From positions 514,454-578,453 of the forward strand of contig NZ_JANHOJ010000001.1 of assembly GCF_026930145.1 (NCBI RefSeq): a stretch of DNA of 64,000 nt. Direction: 5' to 3'. Positions 45,686 to 54,126 of this stretch are shown one piece after another. Below the pieces are notes generated by a model, which made no database searches, had not been told where the DNA came from, and saw only the letters and a list, made by a program, of their open reading frames with translations. Position numbers and translations under genes: made by a program. Origin of the DNA: Bartonella sp. A05. GTDB taxonomy: Bacteria; Pseudomonadota; Alphaproteobacteria; Rhizobiales; Rhizobiaceae. Numbering within the stretch: position 1 is the stretch's first letter; each line of letters opens with the position of its first letter.

Positions 45686-47149
45686 ATGGCTTTTTTCCCA
45701 ATCGCTGATTATCGACCCGATGTGGCTGATATCAATAGCATTTTTACTGATGAGCTTGTTAATGTTCTGCCGGCAGGCGGATCCTATATTCCTATGCCAA
45801 GTTTTACACCTTTATCACAACCTTGCCCTGACACAATCTTAAGCGCTATCGCTGTCAAAACCAAAAATGGGGTGTCTGTTATCGTTGGAACACCAACAAA
45901 AATCTACCTGCTTGATAATACAACAATGCAGTGGAAAAATATTAGCCGAAAAGAAAAATCCTATCTGGCCAATGTGGATGCACCATGGTCATTCGCTTTG
46001 TTTGGTGATTATGTCATTGCCGTTAATGCCAATGATAAGCCTCAGGTCATTGACATTAATCAAGATGAAACATTTAGAAATTTAGGCGGTAATCCTCCAC
46101 AAGCAAGTATCGTTCGTATTTGGGGCGATTTCGTCTGTTTGATGAAATTAACAGAATATCCGCGACGGGTGCATTGGTCGGGGCTGAACGATGCAGAATT
46201 TTGGACTGTCGGAAAAAAAAGTTGCGATTATCAGGATTTCCCCGATGGCGGATATGTGCAAGGAGCAACGGAAACAACAAATCCTCTCATCTTTATGCGT
46301 TCTGCAATCTATGCCGGTTCATTTATCCCCGGATCAAAAATGATCTTCAGCTTTCAAAAAATACATGATAAACGAGGCGCAAAAAATGCACAAGCTATCG
46401 TCTGTCGAGGAGATCTTGCCTTTTTCAACGATGAAGGTGGTTTCTACCAAATCACAAATGATGGACGAATTACACCAATTGGTTTTGAAAAAGTCGATCG
46501 AACCATAACCGAAAAAATAGGACAAAGCCGCTTATCTATTCTGTGGGCCGCTATCGATGGGGTGTATAATCGCGTTTATTGGATGCTCGATGCCGATCAT
46601 AACATCCAAGAACGAACCTTGCTTATTTATGATTGGGGCTTGCAAAAATGGACAAAAGCAATTGTTAAAGTGCAAATGATTTTACCCATTTTCCTAGCGG
46701 GATATAGTTTAGAAGGTTTGGATCGGATTTCTGAAAGCCTAGATGATTTACCTTTTTCTCTCGACAGTAAAGTTTGGCAAAATGAAGCTCCAATTCTTGG
46801 TGCTTTTGACCATGAAGGAAGGCTTGGCTCATTTTCTGGACAACCAATGGCTTGCGTGGTGACATCACAAGAAATGGGGAAAACAAATGGCATGATAACG
46901 CGCCTGCACAATATTATGCCTCAGGTGAACAGTAAAGAGGTATACCTCTCCGTAGGAATTCGTTTGCGGCAATCTTCCGAAGAGAAAATTGTGTGGTTGC
47001 CAGCAAAAAAGCCTTCCAAGAATACAGGTCAAATCCATTGTCGTGCAAGAGCAAGGTTTTATCGCTTGCAATTGCGGATCCCTGAAGGGGAAAATTGGTC
47101 TCATGTTACAGGTTTCGATGTGGAGTTAAAGCCAGCCGGAAGGCGGTAA
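45686..47149 (+). CDS. Tail hub/stabilisation protein (P22 gp10-like)
   Basis: The 487-residue protein is mostly predicted beta-structure with repeats of the type IYLLDNTTMQWKNIS, RVHWSGLNDAEFW, DLAFFNDEGGFYQITNDGRI and LLIYDWGLQKWTKA. This is the propeller-like character of podovirus tail stabilisation proteins such as P22 gp10. It would close the portal channel and connect to fibres. It starts immediately at the end of the adaptor gene. Confidence 0.65.
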   Translation: MAFFPIADYRPDVADINSIFTDELVNVLPAGGSYIPMPSFTPLSQPCPDTILSAIAVKTKNGVSVIVGTPTKIYLLDNTTMQWKNISRKEKSYLANVDAPWSFALFGDYVIAVNANDKPQVIDINQDETFRNLGGNPPQASIVRIWGDFVCLMKLTEYPRRVHWSGLNDAEFWTVGKKSCDYQDFPDGGYVQGATETTNPLIFMRSAIYAGSFIPGSKMIFSFQKIHDKRGAKNAQAIVCRGDLAFFNDEGGFYQITNDGRITPIGFEKVDRTITEKIGQSRLSILWAAIDGVYNRVYWMLDADHNIQERTLLIYDWGLQKWTKAIVKVQMILPIFLAGYSLEGLDRISESLDDLPFSLDSKVWQNEAPILGAFDHEGRLGSFSGQPMACVVTSQEMGKTNGMITRLHNIMPQVNSKEVYLSVGIRLRQSSEEKIVWLPAKKPSKNTGQIHCRARARFYRLQLRIPEGENWSHVTGFDVELKPAGRR

Positions 47150-47305
47150 GCATGACTAAAAAGTTATGCGGTCAACAGATCAGAGAACAAACCATAAACG
47201 TATCAGGCAATAAGCGATGAAATTAAGGCGGTTTAACAAGGATGCTATAATAACCAACAAGGGAGGATGTGGGTTCTCCCAGAGAGAGCTGAAAAAGCCA
47301 AAAAT

Positions 47306-47863
47306 ATGACACGGAAACAAAACAGGCAAAGTTCTTATTCCATTCATCTTACAAATCAATGGACATGGGAAAAAATAGCCCGATATCAAGAAGATATCAA
47401 TGCGGCAATGACAAAATATGCTAAGCGATTTCCTGATGATGTGTGTTTGAAAACGGTTGCGGAAGAAATCGCTAAAGGTCAAACACAACTGTGGGTGATC
47501 TTAAAAGATGAAACACAATTTTGCGCCTTTGGAATCACCAAAATTGAAATGACGCACAATGGAAAAAAACGCGTGGTCATTCTGGATCTTGCTGGTGAAG
47601 GAGGGCTGAAATTGGTCCAATTGATCGATAAGGTCGAAGAATGGGCGCGAACAATCAATGCTGATGAAATGCTGACACTTGGAAGATCAGGATGGGCTAA
47701 AATGCTGGCTCATCATGGATATGCTATTAATCTTATTCATTATAGAAAGGTTCTGACTCATGAGCAGACAAACAAGCCCTCGAATACAAACAACAACACA
47801 AACAAATGCACCACCTATATGGGCAGAAGATATCTTGAAACAATCTGCCGAAGCCGCTCTTGA
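47306..47863 (+). CDS. Phage GNAT-like protein
   Basis: A 185-residue protein whose middle resembles the GNAT-like small proteins often found between phage tail genes. WVILKDETQFCAFGITKIEM, VVILDLAGEGGLKLVQLIDK and GWAKMLAHHGYAINLIHYRK form a typical alpha/beta acetyltransferase-like core. The catalytic role is doubtful in phages. The last 35 residues (asparagine- and threonine-rich) are encoded in DNA that is also the start of the next gene; the 104-base overlap suggests a lost original stop near 47762. Confidence 0.6.
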   Translation: MTRKQNRQSSYSIHLTNQWTWEKIARYQEDINAAMTKYAKRFPDDVCLKTVAEEIAKGQTQLWVILKDETQFCAFGITKIEMTHNGKKRVVILDLAGEGGLKLVQLIDKVEEWARTINADEMLTLGRSGWAKMLAHHGYAINLIHYRKVLTHEQTNKPSNTNNNTNKCTTYMGRRYLETICRSRS

Positions 47864-48884
47864 CCTTTATAATAAAGGCATTGGGAGGAATGTCTATCAA
47901 GGAGAACGACACGCCGGTTTGAGTGATACAACACAAAATGCAATCACAGCTCTGGAAAATGCAGCCAATCAGCACAACAATCCAACACTGAATCAGTGGC
48001 TGAATGAACCAACGCAAAGTACTCATAATCTCTCTTCTATGGCAGAGGGAAATTGGATTGGAAAGAACAGCAAATTTAATGAGGCTCTGAACAATGCGCT
48101 GAATAAAACGTCCGATGCCATCAACCAGTCCATGGCTGGAGCTGGTCGATATGGATCCGGTGCGCATACCAGTGTTCTTGCTGATGAATTAGGTGGCTTG
48201 GCAACAAAAGCAATAGCACAACAATATAATCAAGATGTCAACAATATGATGAATGCCAATCAGATTATTGATCGTTCAAGGCGCGATCAGGTTAATGCCG
48301 CAAACGCCTATTATCAAGGACAAAGCAACGCTCAAAGCAATGCTTTAAAAGGGGGGATGGTTCGCGATCTAGATCGGCAAAATGCTTTAGATGTTGAACG
48401 TAACAAGTGGATAGAACAAGACAATCAGGCATGGAACCAGTTGGAAAAATTACTGCGCGTGGGAAATGCAACTTCTGGAAATTATAGAACCAAAACAGGT
48501 CAAACAACCACAATATCCTCGGGCACACAAAATTCGTTAAAAAATGCTCAGAAATTGCTTGGATTATTCGGGAGTATCATAGGACTTTCCGATCTCAGAG
48601 TTAAAGAAAATATTGTGCGGGTGGGAGAAAAAAATGGGTATCCGATTTACGATTTCAATTATAAAGGAAATACCCAACGCTATCGTGGCGTGATTGCTCA
48701 AGATGTGATGCGCTTGAATCCCGATGCTGTGCATCTGGATTCAAGAACAGGTTTATTGCATGTCAATTATAGAAAAATTGGCTTTGAGCTAGAGATGATT
48801 AAACCCACTAAAAACAAAATCAGCCTCATCTTATCTCGTTTCTTTGCGCGTTGTGGTTTTCTGAAAAAAGGACATGTCATATGA
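47760..48884 (+). CDS. Tail fibre protein with S74 chaperone domain
   Basis: The 374-residue protein has a helical N-terminal two-thirds, rich in Asn/Gln and alanine (ALENAANQHNNP, ALNNALNKTSDAINQSMAGA). Residues from about 290 form a Peptidase_S74-like intramolecular chaperone: SDLRVKENIVRVG contains the Ser and Lys of the self-cleavage site, and RYRGVIAQDVMRLNPDAVHL matches the family. Such domains trimerise fibres and then cleave themselves off. The overlapping next gene starts four bases before its stop. Confidence 0.75.
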   Translation: MSRQTSPRIQTTTQTNAPPIWAEDILKQSAEAALDLYNKGIGRNVYQGERHAGLSDTTQNAITALENAANQHNNPTLNQWLNEPTQSTHNLSSMAEGNWIGKNSKFNEALNNALNKTSDAINQSMAGAGRYGSGAHTSVLADELGGLATKAIAQQYNQDVNNMMNANQIIDRSRRDQVNAANAYYQGQSNAQSNALKGGMVRDLDRQNALDVERNKWIEQDNQAWNQLEKLLRVGNATSGNYRTKTGQTTTISSGTQNSLKNAQKLLGLFGSIIGLSDLRVKENIVRVGEKNGYPIYDFNYKGNTQRYRGVIAQDVMRLNPDAVHLDSRTGLLHVNYRKIGFELEMIKPTKNKISLILSRFFARCGFLKKGHVI

Positions 48885-49858
48885 GTTCTATTTATGATTG
48901 GTCGCTGATAGCGCTAGAAAATGCTCGTGCTGATGAAATCATTAACTGGGCAGAAGGACAACCGCCAAGCTCAGTGAATGACAGTGCTCGCGTAATGATG
49001 CAACGCGTCAGAGAATATATGGCGGATCAAGGCGGCGCAATTGAAACAAAGTTTGCCGTAAACAATGAGGAGAAAAAAACATCAATTCGTTTGATAACAA
49101 AGTCTCCTATTATCGTTTATACAAACGATATTGTTGTTCGCTTCAAATCGCAAGGGGTCAATATTGGAGCAACAAATGTTGCGATCAATCAATTATCAGC
49201 TCAGCCCGTTTATAAGGTAACACAGAATGGTATAGAGCCTTTAAGCGGTGGTGAAATTCAAAAGGGAGGGATTTATGAACTCATCTATCATCAGGGCATT
49301 ACCGGAAAAAGCCTAGATGGTTGGTATCTTACAAATCCAACCATTGAATTCTCAACAAGTTTTCCAGCAGGCCTTATTGCCACATTTGCTATGGAAAAAT
49401 TGCCGGAAGGTTGGATTTTATGTGACGGCAAAGCATATCTCCGCAAGCAGTTCGCAAACCTCTTTTCAGCCATTGGGGAAATATGGGGAAAAGGTGACGG
49501 AACAACAACATTCAATGTTCCTGATTTACGGGGCATGTTTTTGCGCGGATTGGATAATGAGAAGGGGATTGATAAAGGCCGTACTTTAGGGAGTAGGCAA
49601 GAAGATTCTTTCAAAGCCCACACCCATACAGGGAAAACAAAGGAAGCGGGTGCGCATACGCACACATATGAGGAGTTATCTGTCTTAGAAAATATGACGG
49701 CTATAGATGACTCCGAGTGGCGGAACGTCTATAGTAAGTTCAGAACAAAGAACACATCGAGAGCAGGTAATCATAGCCACGAAATAATATTGAATCAAAC
49801 AGGTGGGGAAGAAACACGCCCTGTCAATGTTGCCGTTGTTTATGCCATTAAGACATGA
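48881..49858 (+). CDS. Tail fibre with phage tail collar domain
   Basis: The 325-residue protein starts YDWSLIALENARADEIINWA, a common N-terminal anchor of podoviral tail fibres. It ends with a tail-collar domain: PEGWILCDGKAYLRKQFANL, FNVPDLRGMFLRGLDNEKG, and HTHTGKTKEAGAHTHTYEE plus NHSHEI. The HxH pairs are the metal-binding signature of collagen-like collar fibres. It probably binds the cell surface. A short 4-base overlap links it to the S74 gene. Confidence 0.82.
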   Translation: MSSIYDWSLIALENARADEIINWAEGQPPSSVNDSARVMMQRVREYMADQGGAIETKFAVNNEEKKTSIRLITKSPIIVYTNDIVVRFKSQGVNIGATNVAINQLSAQPVYKVTQNGIEPLSGGEIQKGGIYELIYHQGITGKSLDGWYLTNPTIEFSTSFPAGLIATFAMEKLPEGWILCDGKAYLRKQFANLFSAIGEIWGKGDGTTTFNVPDLRGMFLRGLDNEKGIDKGRTLGSRQEDSFKAHTHTGKTKEAGAHTHTYEELSVLENMTAIDDSEWRNVYSKFRTKNTSRAGNHSHEIILNQTGGEETRPVNVAVVYAIKT

Positions 49859-50130
49859 AAACGGAGCCTGTTCCATTTCTGCACAAAAGCTTCAAATAAC
49901 CCGCATGAATTGATATATTTTAGAAGAGGTACGTGCGTGCGGTTCCAAAACGCTAAGGGGTGGAAGCAATTGGTGCGGTATGCTCTCATTTAGCATAAAA
50001 TGCAATGCACATAATGATATCAAGAGCATATATGATCAGTCGATCAATGGGCGGGATAACGCAAAGTTCGTTGGCAAAAATGCAACAAATATTTCTCAAT
50101 TGATAGGAAATAATAATATGAGGTAACGGA

Positions 50131-50448
50131 ATGGTGATTTTTCCATTTTCTATTGCAGACATTGATGATCCAAAACATATTCGTGTGGTTCTCTATGCAA
50201 GTGGGTGCATGGGACACGCTCCTTTAAATGCATTGTTTGATCCAATACGTAAGGGTATGCATCAAGATATGAGGTGTGAAGACAAAAGACATAATCAAAA
50301 TTATGCACAATTGTTGCAGCGTATCATTGTCTTAGAAGAAAAATTAAAAGCTGTCATCGATGATAATAGGGGTACCAAAGATGATGATGACAATAGAGAC
50401 AATAATAGAAAAATAGAAAACGGCGATAAAGCCAATGGTGCATGTTAG
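50131..50448 (+). CDS. Hypothetical late-module protein
   Basis: A 105-residue protein, MVIFPFSIADIDDPKHIRVV onward, with a coiled-coil-like LLQRIIVLEEKLKAVIDD and an extremely acidic Asp/Asn-rich tail (DDDDNRDNNRKIENGD). The GAGG ribosome site and its place before the endolysin suggest a role in particle or lysis, but no family is recognised. The low-complexity tail may be disordered. Confidence 0.6.
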   Translation: MVIFPFSIADIDDPKHIRVVLYASGCMGHAPLNALFDPIRKGMHQDMRCEDKRHNQNYAQLLQRIIVLEEKLKAVIDDNRGTKDDDDNRDNNRKIENGDKANGAC

Positions 50449-50470
50449 CAATTACTCAAATGATATCAAC

Positions 50471-50497
50471 ATAAGCCTCTTAGGTGGCTTTTTTTTA
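50471..50497 (+). terminator. Terminator before the lysis cassette
   Basis: AAGCC-TCTTAGGT-GGCTT (short stem with one mismatch) is followed by eight T residues. It separates the fibre block from the endolysin gene, whose ribosome site lies 10 bases further on. Confidence 0.65.
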
Positions 50498-50513
50498 TGA
50501 GGTGAGGGGGATA

Positions 50514-51176
50514 ATGCGGAAAATATCAAAAGAGGGGCTTGCGTTGATTAAACAGTGGGAAGGGCTGCGTTTTCATGCTTATCAAGATGCCGTTGGTGTG
50601 TGGACAATTGGCTATGGCCATACGGCACAAGCAGGTGCTCCTATTGTGCATGATGGTATGAAAATCACGGCAAGCCAAGCAGATGTCATTTTGAAACAAG
50701 ATTTAGCACAATTTGAGGAAACTGTTGAAAAAGCAGTTCTTCTCCCCTTAACCGATGAGCAGTTCGCAGCTCTCGTGTCTTTTTGCTATAATGTGGGAAC
50801 AGAGGCTTTTTGCAATTCTACGCTTTTAAAAAAGCTAAATAAAGGCGATTATGAGGCTGTGCCTGCTGAATTGCAAAAATGGACCAAAGCAGATGGAAAA
50901 CGCTTGATAGGTCTCGTTCATCGACGAGCTGCAGAAGCAGGGTTATGGGTCAAAGGGGCTTATGTTGCTTCTCGTTCTCAGGAGGTAGAAGAACCCTCAG
51001 TTGCTCCTTTTTCGAACGCTGAAATGTGGGCACCGATCATTGGAGCATTCTCTGGTTTAACGGGGATTTTTACGGGAGAGGGGCCTGTGCAATGGGCTTT
51101 AGCCTCAATTATGGTTTTGGCCGCGATCGTATGGATGTGGGTCTATGTTGATCGGATAAGGAAAGAACATCTATGA
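50514..51176 (+). CDS. GH24 endolysin with C-terminal membrane segment
   Basis: The 220-residue lysozyme hydrolyses peptidoglycan. The T4-type catalytic triad is visible: Glu in KQWEGLRFHAY, Asp in QDAVGVW and Thr in TIGYGHTAQAG. LVSFCYNVGTEAF and VHRRAAEAGLWVKG follow. After residue 175 there is a linker and a hydrophobic helix ALASIMVLAAIVWMWVYVD, so this endolysin is probably membrane-tethered. GAGGGGG precedes the ATG at 50514; the frame opens earlier inside the terminator. No separate holin gene is seen. Confidence 0.9.
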   Translation: MRKISKEGLALIKQWEGLRFHAYQDAVGVWTIGYGHTAQAGAPIVHDGMKITASQADVILKQDLAQFEETVEKAVLLPLTDEQFAALVSFCYNVGTEAFCNSTLLKKLNKGDYEAVPAELQKWTKADGKRLIGLVHRRAAEAGLWVKGAYVASRSQEVEEPSVAPFSNAEMWAPIIGAFSGLTGIFTGEGPVQWALASIMVLAAIVWMWVYVDRIRKEHL

Positions 51177-51424
51177 CGATTATATCGCGTTTGAGCTTAA
51201 TTTTTACTTTTATGATTGCTGCTGCGTTAAGCGGCTTTTTTTATGGTCGCTCTTTCGAGCATACTAAAACGCTAAGCCAAGCGGTGGTTGCTTTTCAAAA
51301 TCGTGAGAAAATTAATGATGAAACTTTTGCCCTTTCTCCTTTTCACCTCTGTATTGCTCTTGGTGGGTTGTCAGACGAGTGTTCCACTCTATTGCATGGG
51401 ATGGACAAAACCTCCCGCTATTAA
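51173..51424 (+). CDS. Putative inner-membrane spanin (Rz-like)
   Basis: An 83-residue protein beginning MTIISRLSLIFTFMIAAALS, an N-terminal membrane anchor. A periplasmic portion with QAVVAFQNREKINDE follows. Its start overlaps the endolysin stop by four bases. A lipoprotein gene starts inside it in the +1 frame, the classical Rz/Rz1 arrangement that fuses inner and outer membranes at the end of lysis. It is shorter than most Rz proteins. Confidence 0.6.
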   Translation: MTIISRLSLIFTFMIAAALSGFFYGRSFEHTKTLSQAVVAFQNREKINDETFALSPFHLCIALGGLSDECSTLLHGMDKTSRY

Positions 51425-51521
51425 CAAACCAACCCTTTTGGTCAAAACAGAGCCAATCTTATCTCGCTGGATTGTGGCAACAGATCGTTTTGGTCAGCAG
51501 CAAAACTGTTGGAAGCCGTAA
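51315..51521 (+). CDS. Putative outer-membrane spanin lipoprotein (Rz1-like)
   Basis: A 68-residue protein starting MMKLLPFLLFTSVLLLVGCQ, where LVGC is a good lipobox with the lipidated Cys at 19. A short proline-containing mature part follows (WTKPPAINKP). It is nested in, and extends beyond, the Rz-like gene in a different frame. Lipoprotein processing and pairing with Rz are expected from the family. Confidence 0.62.
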   Translation: MMKLLPFLLFTSVLLLVGCQTSVPLYCMGWTKPPAINKPTLLVKTEPILSRWIVATDRFGQQQNCWKP

Positions 51522-51924
51522 GGGGGAAGAAATAAACTATTTATGGGAGAAAAGAATTTTTCGTCTTCTCTCTCTCTTGTTACTATTTGAGCATGCTATG
51601 GTGTGTGCGTGGTGGCATGGCGTATTGCGACGGATAGTCAGAATTTTCCAACGTGAAACCACACGCATAACCACGTTTAGGTGCATTTTGAAATCACTTT
51701 ACGATGAAATCCCCAGTTTTTTATCTTCTTTTCGTGTCATATGTCTTGTATCCCCTTGAGTGGATGACAAACATGGAATATGTTCTTCAGGTTAAAGGAA
51801 ATCATTATAGGCGTTTATTGAGACACTCCAGAAAGGGACTTTTCTGTAGAGGTCTATAATGTAGAACTGCACAGCAGAGCAGTCATCAGAGTCTGTCGTG
51901 TGCTAAAGTTGAGGGGAATGAATT
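51522..51924. other. Region after the lysis cassette
   Basis: No reliable gene. An open frame overlapping the spanin genes continues to 51759 but has no start site or family signature. This is the right boundary of the phage late module. Confidence 0.45.
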
Positions 51925-52296
51925 ATGCGAATGTTTCTAAAACAAATATTTTTAGCTCTGATGGCCGTCATTCTTATAACAGAAATTTCTCATGCTCAAG
52001 ATGATGAAAAAGAAGATTTTGTAATTGGTAATGTAGTTCTTGTTCAAGCTTTTGCATCGTCAAACTGTTTGATAGAGATCAAAGAATACAAATCAGGTGA
52101 GAAAATGGTAGGAGCTTGGAATTGTGACACGATAAGCGGGCAAAATGTGATGAATATGGCTCGTATTGCGCTTACTGAGAAGACGTTTATAAAGGTGTAT
52201 TATGATAATCCAAAAACTCTAAATGGTATGCCTGGCTTTCGGGTAAAAAGTATTGTGTCCGTCAATAATAGGATAGAAGAAACTAGTATACACTAA
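51925..52296 (+). CDS. Small secreted protein, unknown function
   Basis: The 123-residue protein has a signal peptide (MRMFLKQIFLALMAVILITE...SHA). The mature domain contains two cysteines (SSNCLIEIKEY and GAWNCDTI) that could form a disulfide, and ends with GFRVKSIVSVNNRIEETSIH. A GAGGGGA site precedes the ATG. No family is recognised. Its position next to the phage module may make it cargo or a host-adaptation gene. Confidence 0.68.
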   Translation: MRMFLKQIFLALMAVILITEISHAQDDEKEDFVIGNVVLVQAFASSNCLIEIKEYKSGEKMVGAWNCDTISGQNVMNMARIALTEKTFIKVYYDNPKTLNGMPGFRVKSIVSVNNRIEETSIH

Positions 52297-52947
52297 AATG
52301 AACAGTTTTTCCATTTCTTTCTCGTATTATGTGCCTAGAGCCAACTTGAGTGAATTGTCGCTATAAAGTATATCTTTTTGTATTAAGGGAGAGATCATCT
52401 ATATTCGAGACGTTTTATGGAAAAACTAAGGTAGTGTTGCCTATAAATGTGGAATTGTACAAGCAGATCAGCGGTTAAAGTGCGCTGTGAAGGGACATTT
52501 TGGCATCAGATGCGAGCTAAGTGGAAACTTTGCTTTTTAAATTAAACAAGCGGAAGTTGGATCAAAATATCCGTCAGAGTGCATGTGCTATCAGCGTGCA
52601 GATGGACGTATCTGATGTCAATGTTTAGGGGATGAATTATGGGGACTTCAAAATATAAAGAGTAAATAAATAAAGTGGGAGCGGTGGTTTGTTTTCAATC
52701 TGTTGATACTGCGTGAACGGATGCACGAAGCGAAGTGCCATAGTGTTAGCACCCGAAGCGCATTATAATATTTCTATCAAAATGCGTTATGAATCTTGAT
52801 ACCTTTTGTTTTGTATAAAGGAGTGATTGCTTTTTGATGTAAAAAGATTGATAACGGATGTTTCCCGATATATTCTTGTAAATTATTATGCTGATATTAT
52901 TTTCTGTTATAAAAAGTTTGCCTTGATGAATAAAGGATATGGTGTTC
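52297..52947. other. Intergenic region with a decayed copy of the upstream gene leader
   Basis: From about 52437 to 52640 the text resembles the leader of the secreted-protein gene (51843-51930), for example GTGGAATTGTACAAGCAGATCAG and TTAGGGGATGAATTATG. No open frame follows, so it looks like the remains of a second copy. Nothing else is seen. Confidence 0.45.
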
Positions 52948-53391
52948 ATGGAAAGAAGAATTCACGCGAGGCGCAAAAACTATAGCAGAAAATTATATCG
53001 CAAAATGATTTTTATTTGTGTCATTCTTTTTTGTACGTTTTCCTTTTGTTTTGTCGCTAAAGAGGCTATCAATCATTTTTTTTTCAAAAAAGAAGTGGTA
53101 CAACAAGTGCAGGTTAAACCCGTCATTCCAACATTTGATTTGCGCATTTATTGTACAGAAATTGCTGCTTTGGCTATGCCGAATATAATGAGAGAGGTTT
53201 ATCAGCATTGCATAAACTCAGAAAGTGATGCCTATTTTGCCATTCGTAAAATTTGGGAAGCAATTCCTGATGATGTAAAGGAAAGATGCGTTCAAATTGT
53301 TCGACCAGGAGATGGAAACTATTTTCTCTTACGTGATTGCCTTATGAATGCAAAACAGGATGAGCTCAATCAAGTCCGTCATCATTTTTAG
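52948..53391 (+). CDS. Single-pass membrane protein, unknown function
   Basis: The 147-residue protein has a basic start (MERRIHARRKNYSRKLYRKM), one hydrophobic segment IFICVILFCTFSFCFVA, and an exported domain with YCTEIAALAMPNIMREVYQH, CVQIVRPGDG and RDCLMNAKQ (four cysteines). An AAAGGAT site fits the ATG at 52948 better than the one at 52939. The four-cysteine periplasmic domain suggests disulfides. Not recognised. Confidence 0.65.
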   Translation: MERRIHARRKNYSRKLYRKMIFICVILFCTFSFCFVAKEAINHFFFKKEVVQQVQVKPVIPTFDLRIYCTEIAALAMPNIMREVYQHCINSESDAYFAIRKIWEAIPDDVKERCVQIVRPGDGNYFLLRDCLMNAKQDELNQVRHHF

Positions 53392-53949
53392 GCTGATAAC
53401 ATTTCTTATTTACTGATATTTTTAACTTTTTATCATATCGTGATGGCGCATGCGGTTGGTAGAAGGAGATGGGAATCAGATCCACTCACGATTATTTGAT
53501 GATTTTTTACGGTTTTAAAAGATGCCTTTTTTCTTTATGTTAAAAGGAATTAGAGTGCTTTTGGTGGTTTTCTCAAGTCTATACGACCCACTGTTTTGGG
53601 GAGAATTATTGCAAAAAAAACGCAAGTACAAAAAGCGCTTTTTTAACAATTAGCTGAGTCGTCCTAAAAGATTCGCTCCGTTTACAGCACTATGTATGAA
53701 AAGCGCTATGTATAGATTAAATCACTAAAAAGGATATTATTTCAGTTGTTTTGTGCTTTTTTCTTGTTAGAGGTACGATTTTGTGTGCCGAATTTCTCGA
53801 ATGATATCCTCTTTATATCCTTGAAATTAAGGCAAATATACAAAAGGATCCACTCCTTTTAATCTATTTTTCAACGGAAATGATACTTAACTCTCGTTGT
53901 TTTCAAAATGATTCAGTTTTCACCATAAATTTGCCTTATTTTTGCTGGA

Positions 53950-54090
53950 TAATCATTTCAGCTTCAGCATTTGTAGAGGCCGAAGTTAGGTGATTAACAG
54001 GGTTATCATGTTTGCTGCGTCTCCCTGTAGCAAGATTGCAGTCTAATCACCGCTCCTTAGCTTTCCGGCAGTTGCGGTAGCAGCTGTCGG
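53950..54090 (-). ncRNA. Candidate structured small RNA
   Basis: Read on the minus strand, the 5' end can form an 11-bp hairpin CCGACAGCTGC/GCAACTGCCGG with a TACC loop. An 8-bp helix GGTGATTA/TAATCACC (54044-54051 with 53989-53996) follows. It encloses ACAGGG/CCCTGT (54023-54028 with 53997-54002) and TTGCT/AGCAA (54029-54033 with 54012-54016), which together make an H-type pseudoknot. A further CTTC...GAAG hairpin follows. A near-consensus promoter starts the transcript at about 54090. No coding gene lies within 500 bases, so it looks like an independent RNA. No U-rich terminator was found. Confidence 0.45.
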
Positions 54091-54096
54091 AATGAG

Positions 54097-54126
54097 ATTA
54101 TATTATAGGTATGGAGTGCAGGTCAA
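54097..54126 (-). promoter_or_regulatory. Sigma70-type promoter of the candidate small RNA
   Basis: On the minus strand TTGACC (54121-54126) and TATAAT (54097-54102) are 18 bases apart. An imperfect dyad TCAATT/AATTGA overlaps the -35 box and could bind a regulator. Confidence 0.6.

Noticed and set aside
51379..51759. 126-residue ORF overlapping both spanin genes
   Set aside because: It is a third frame through the Rz/Rz1 region, with no start site or signal, and is explained as a shadow.
53950..54126. The structured RNA considered as tmRNA
   Set aside because: A GCAAAC word is present, but there is no tRNA-like acceptor or T-arm sequence and the would-be tag does not end in the usual alanine-rich motif.
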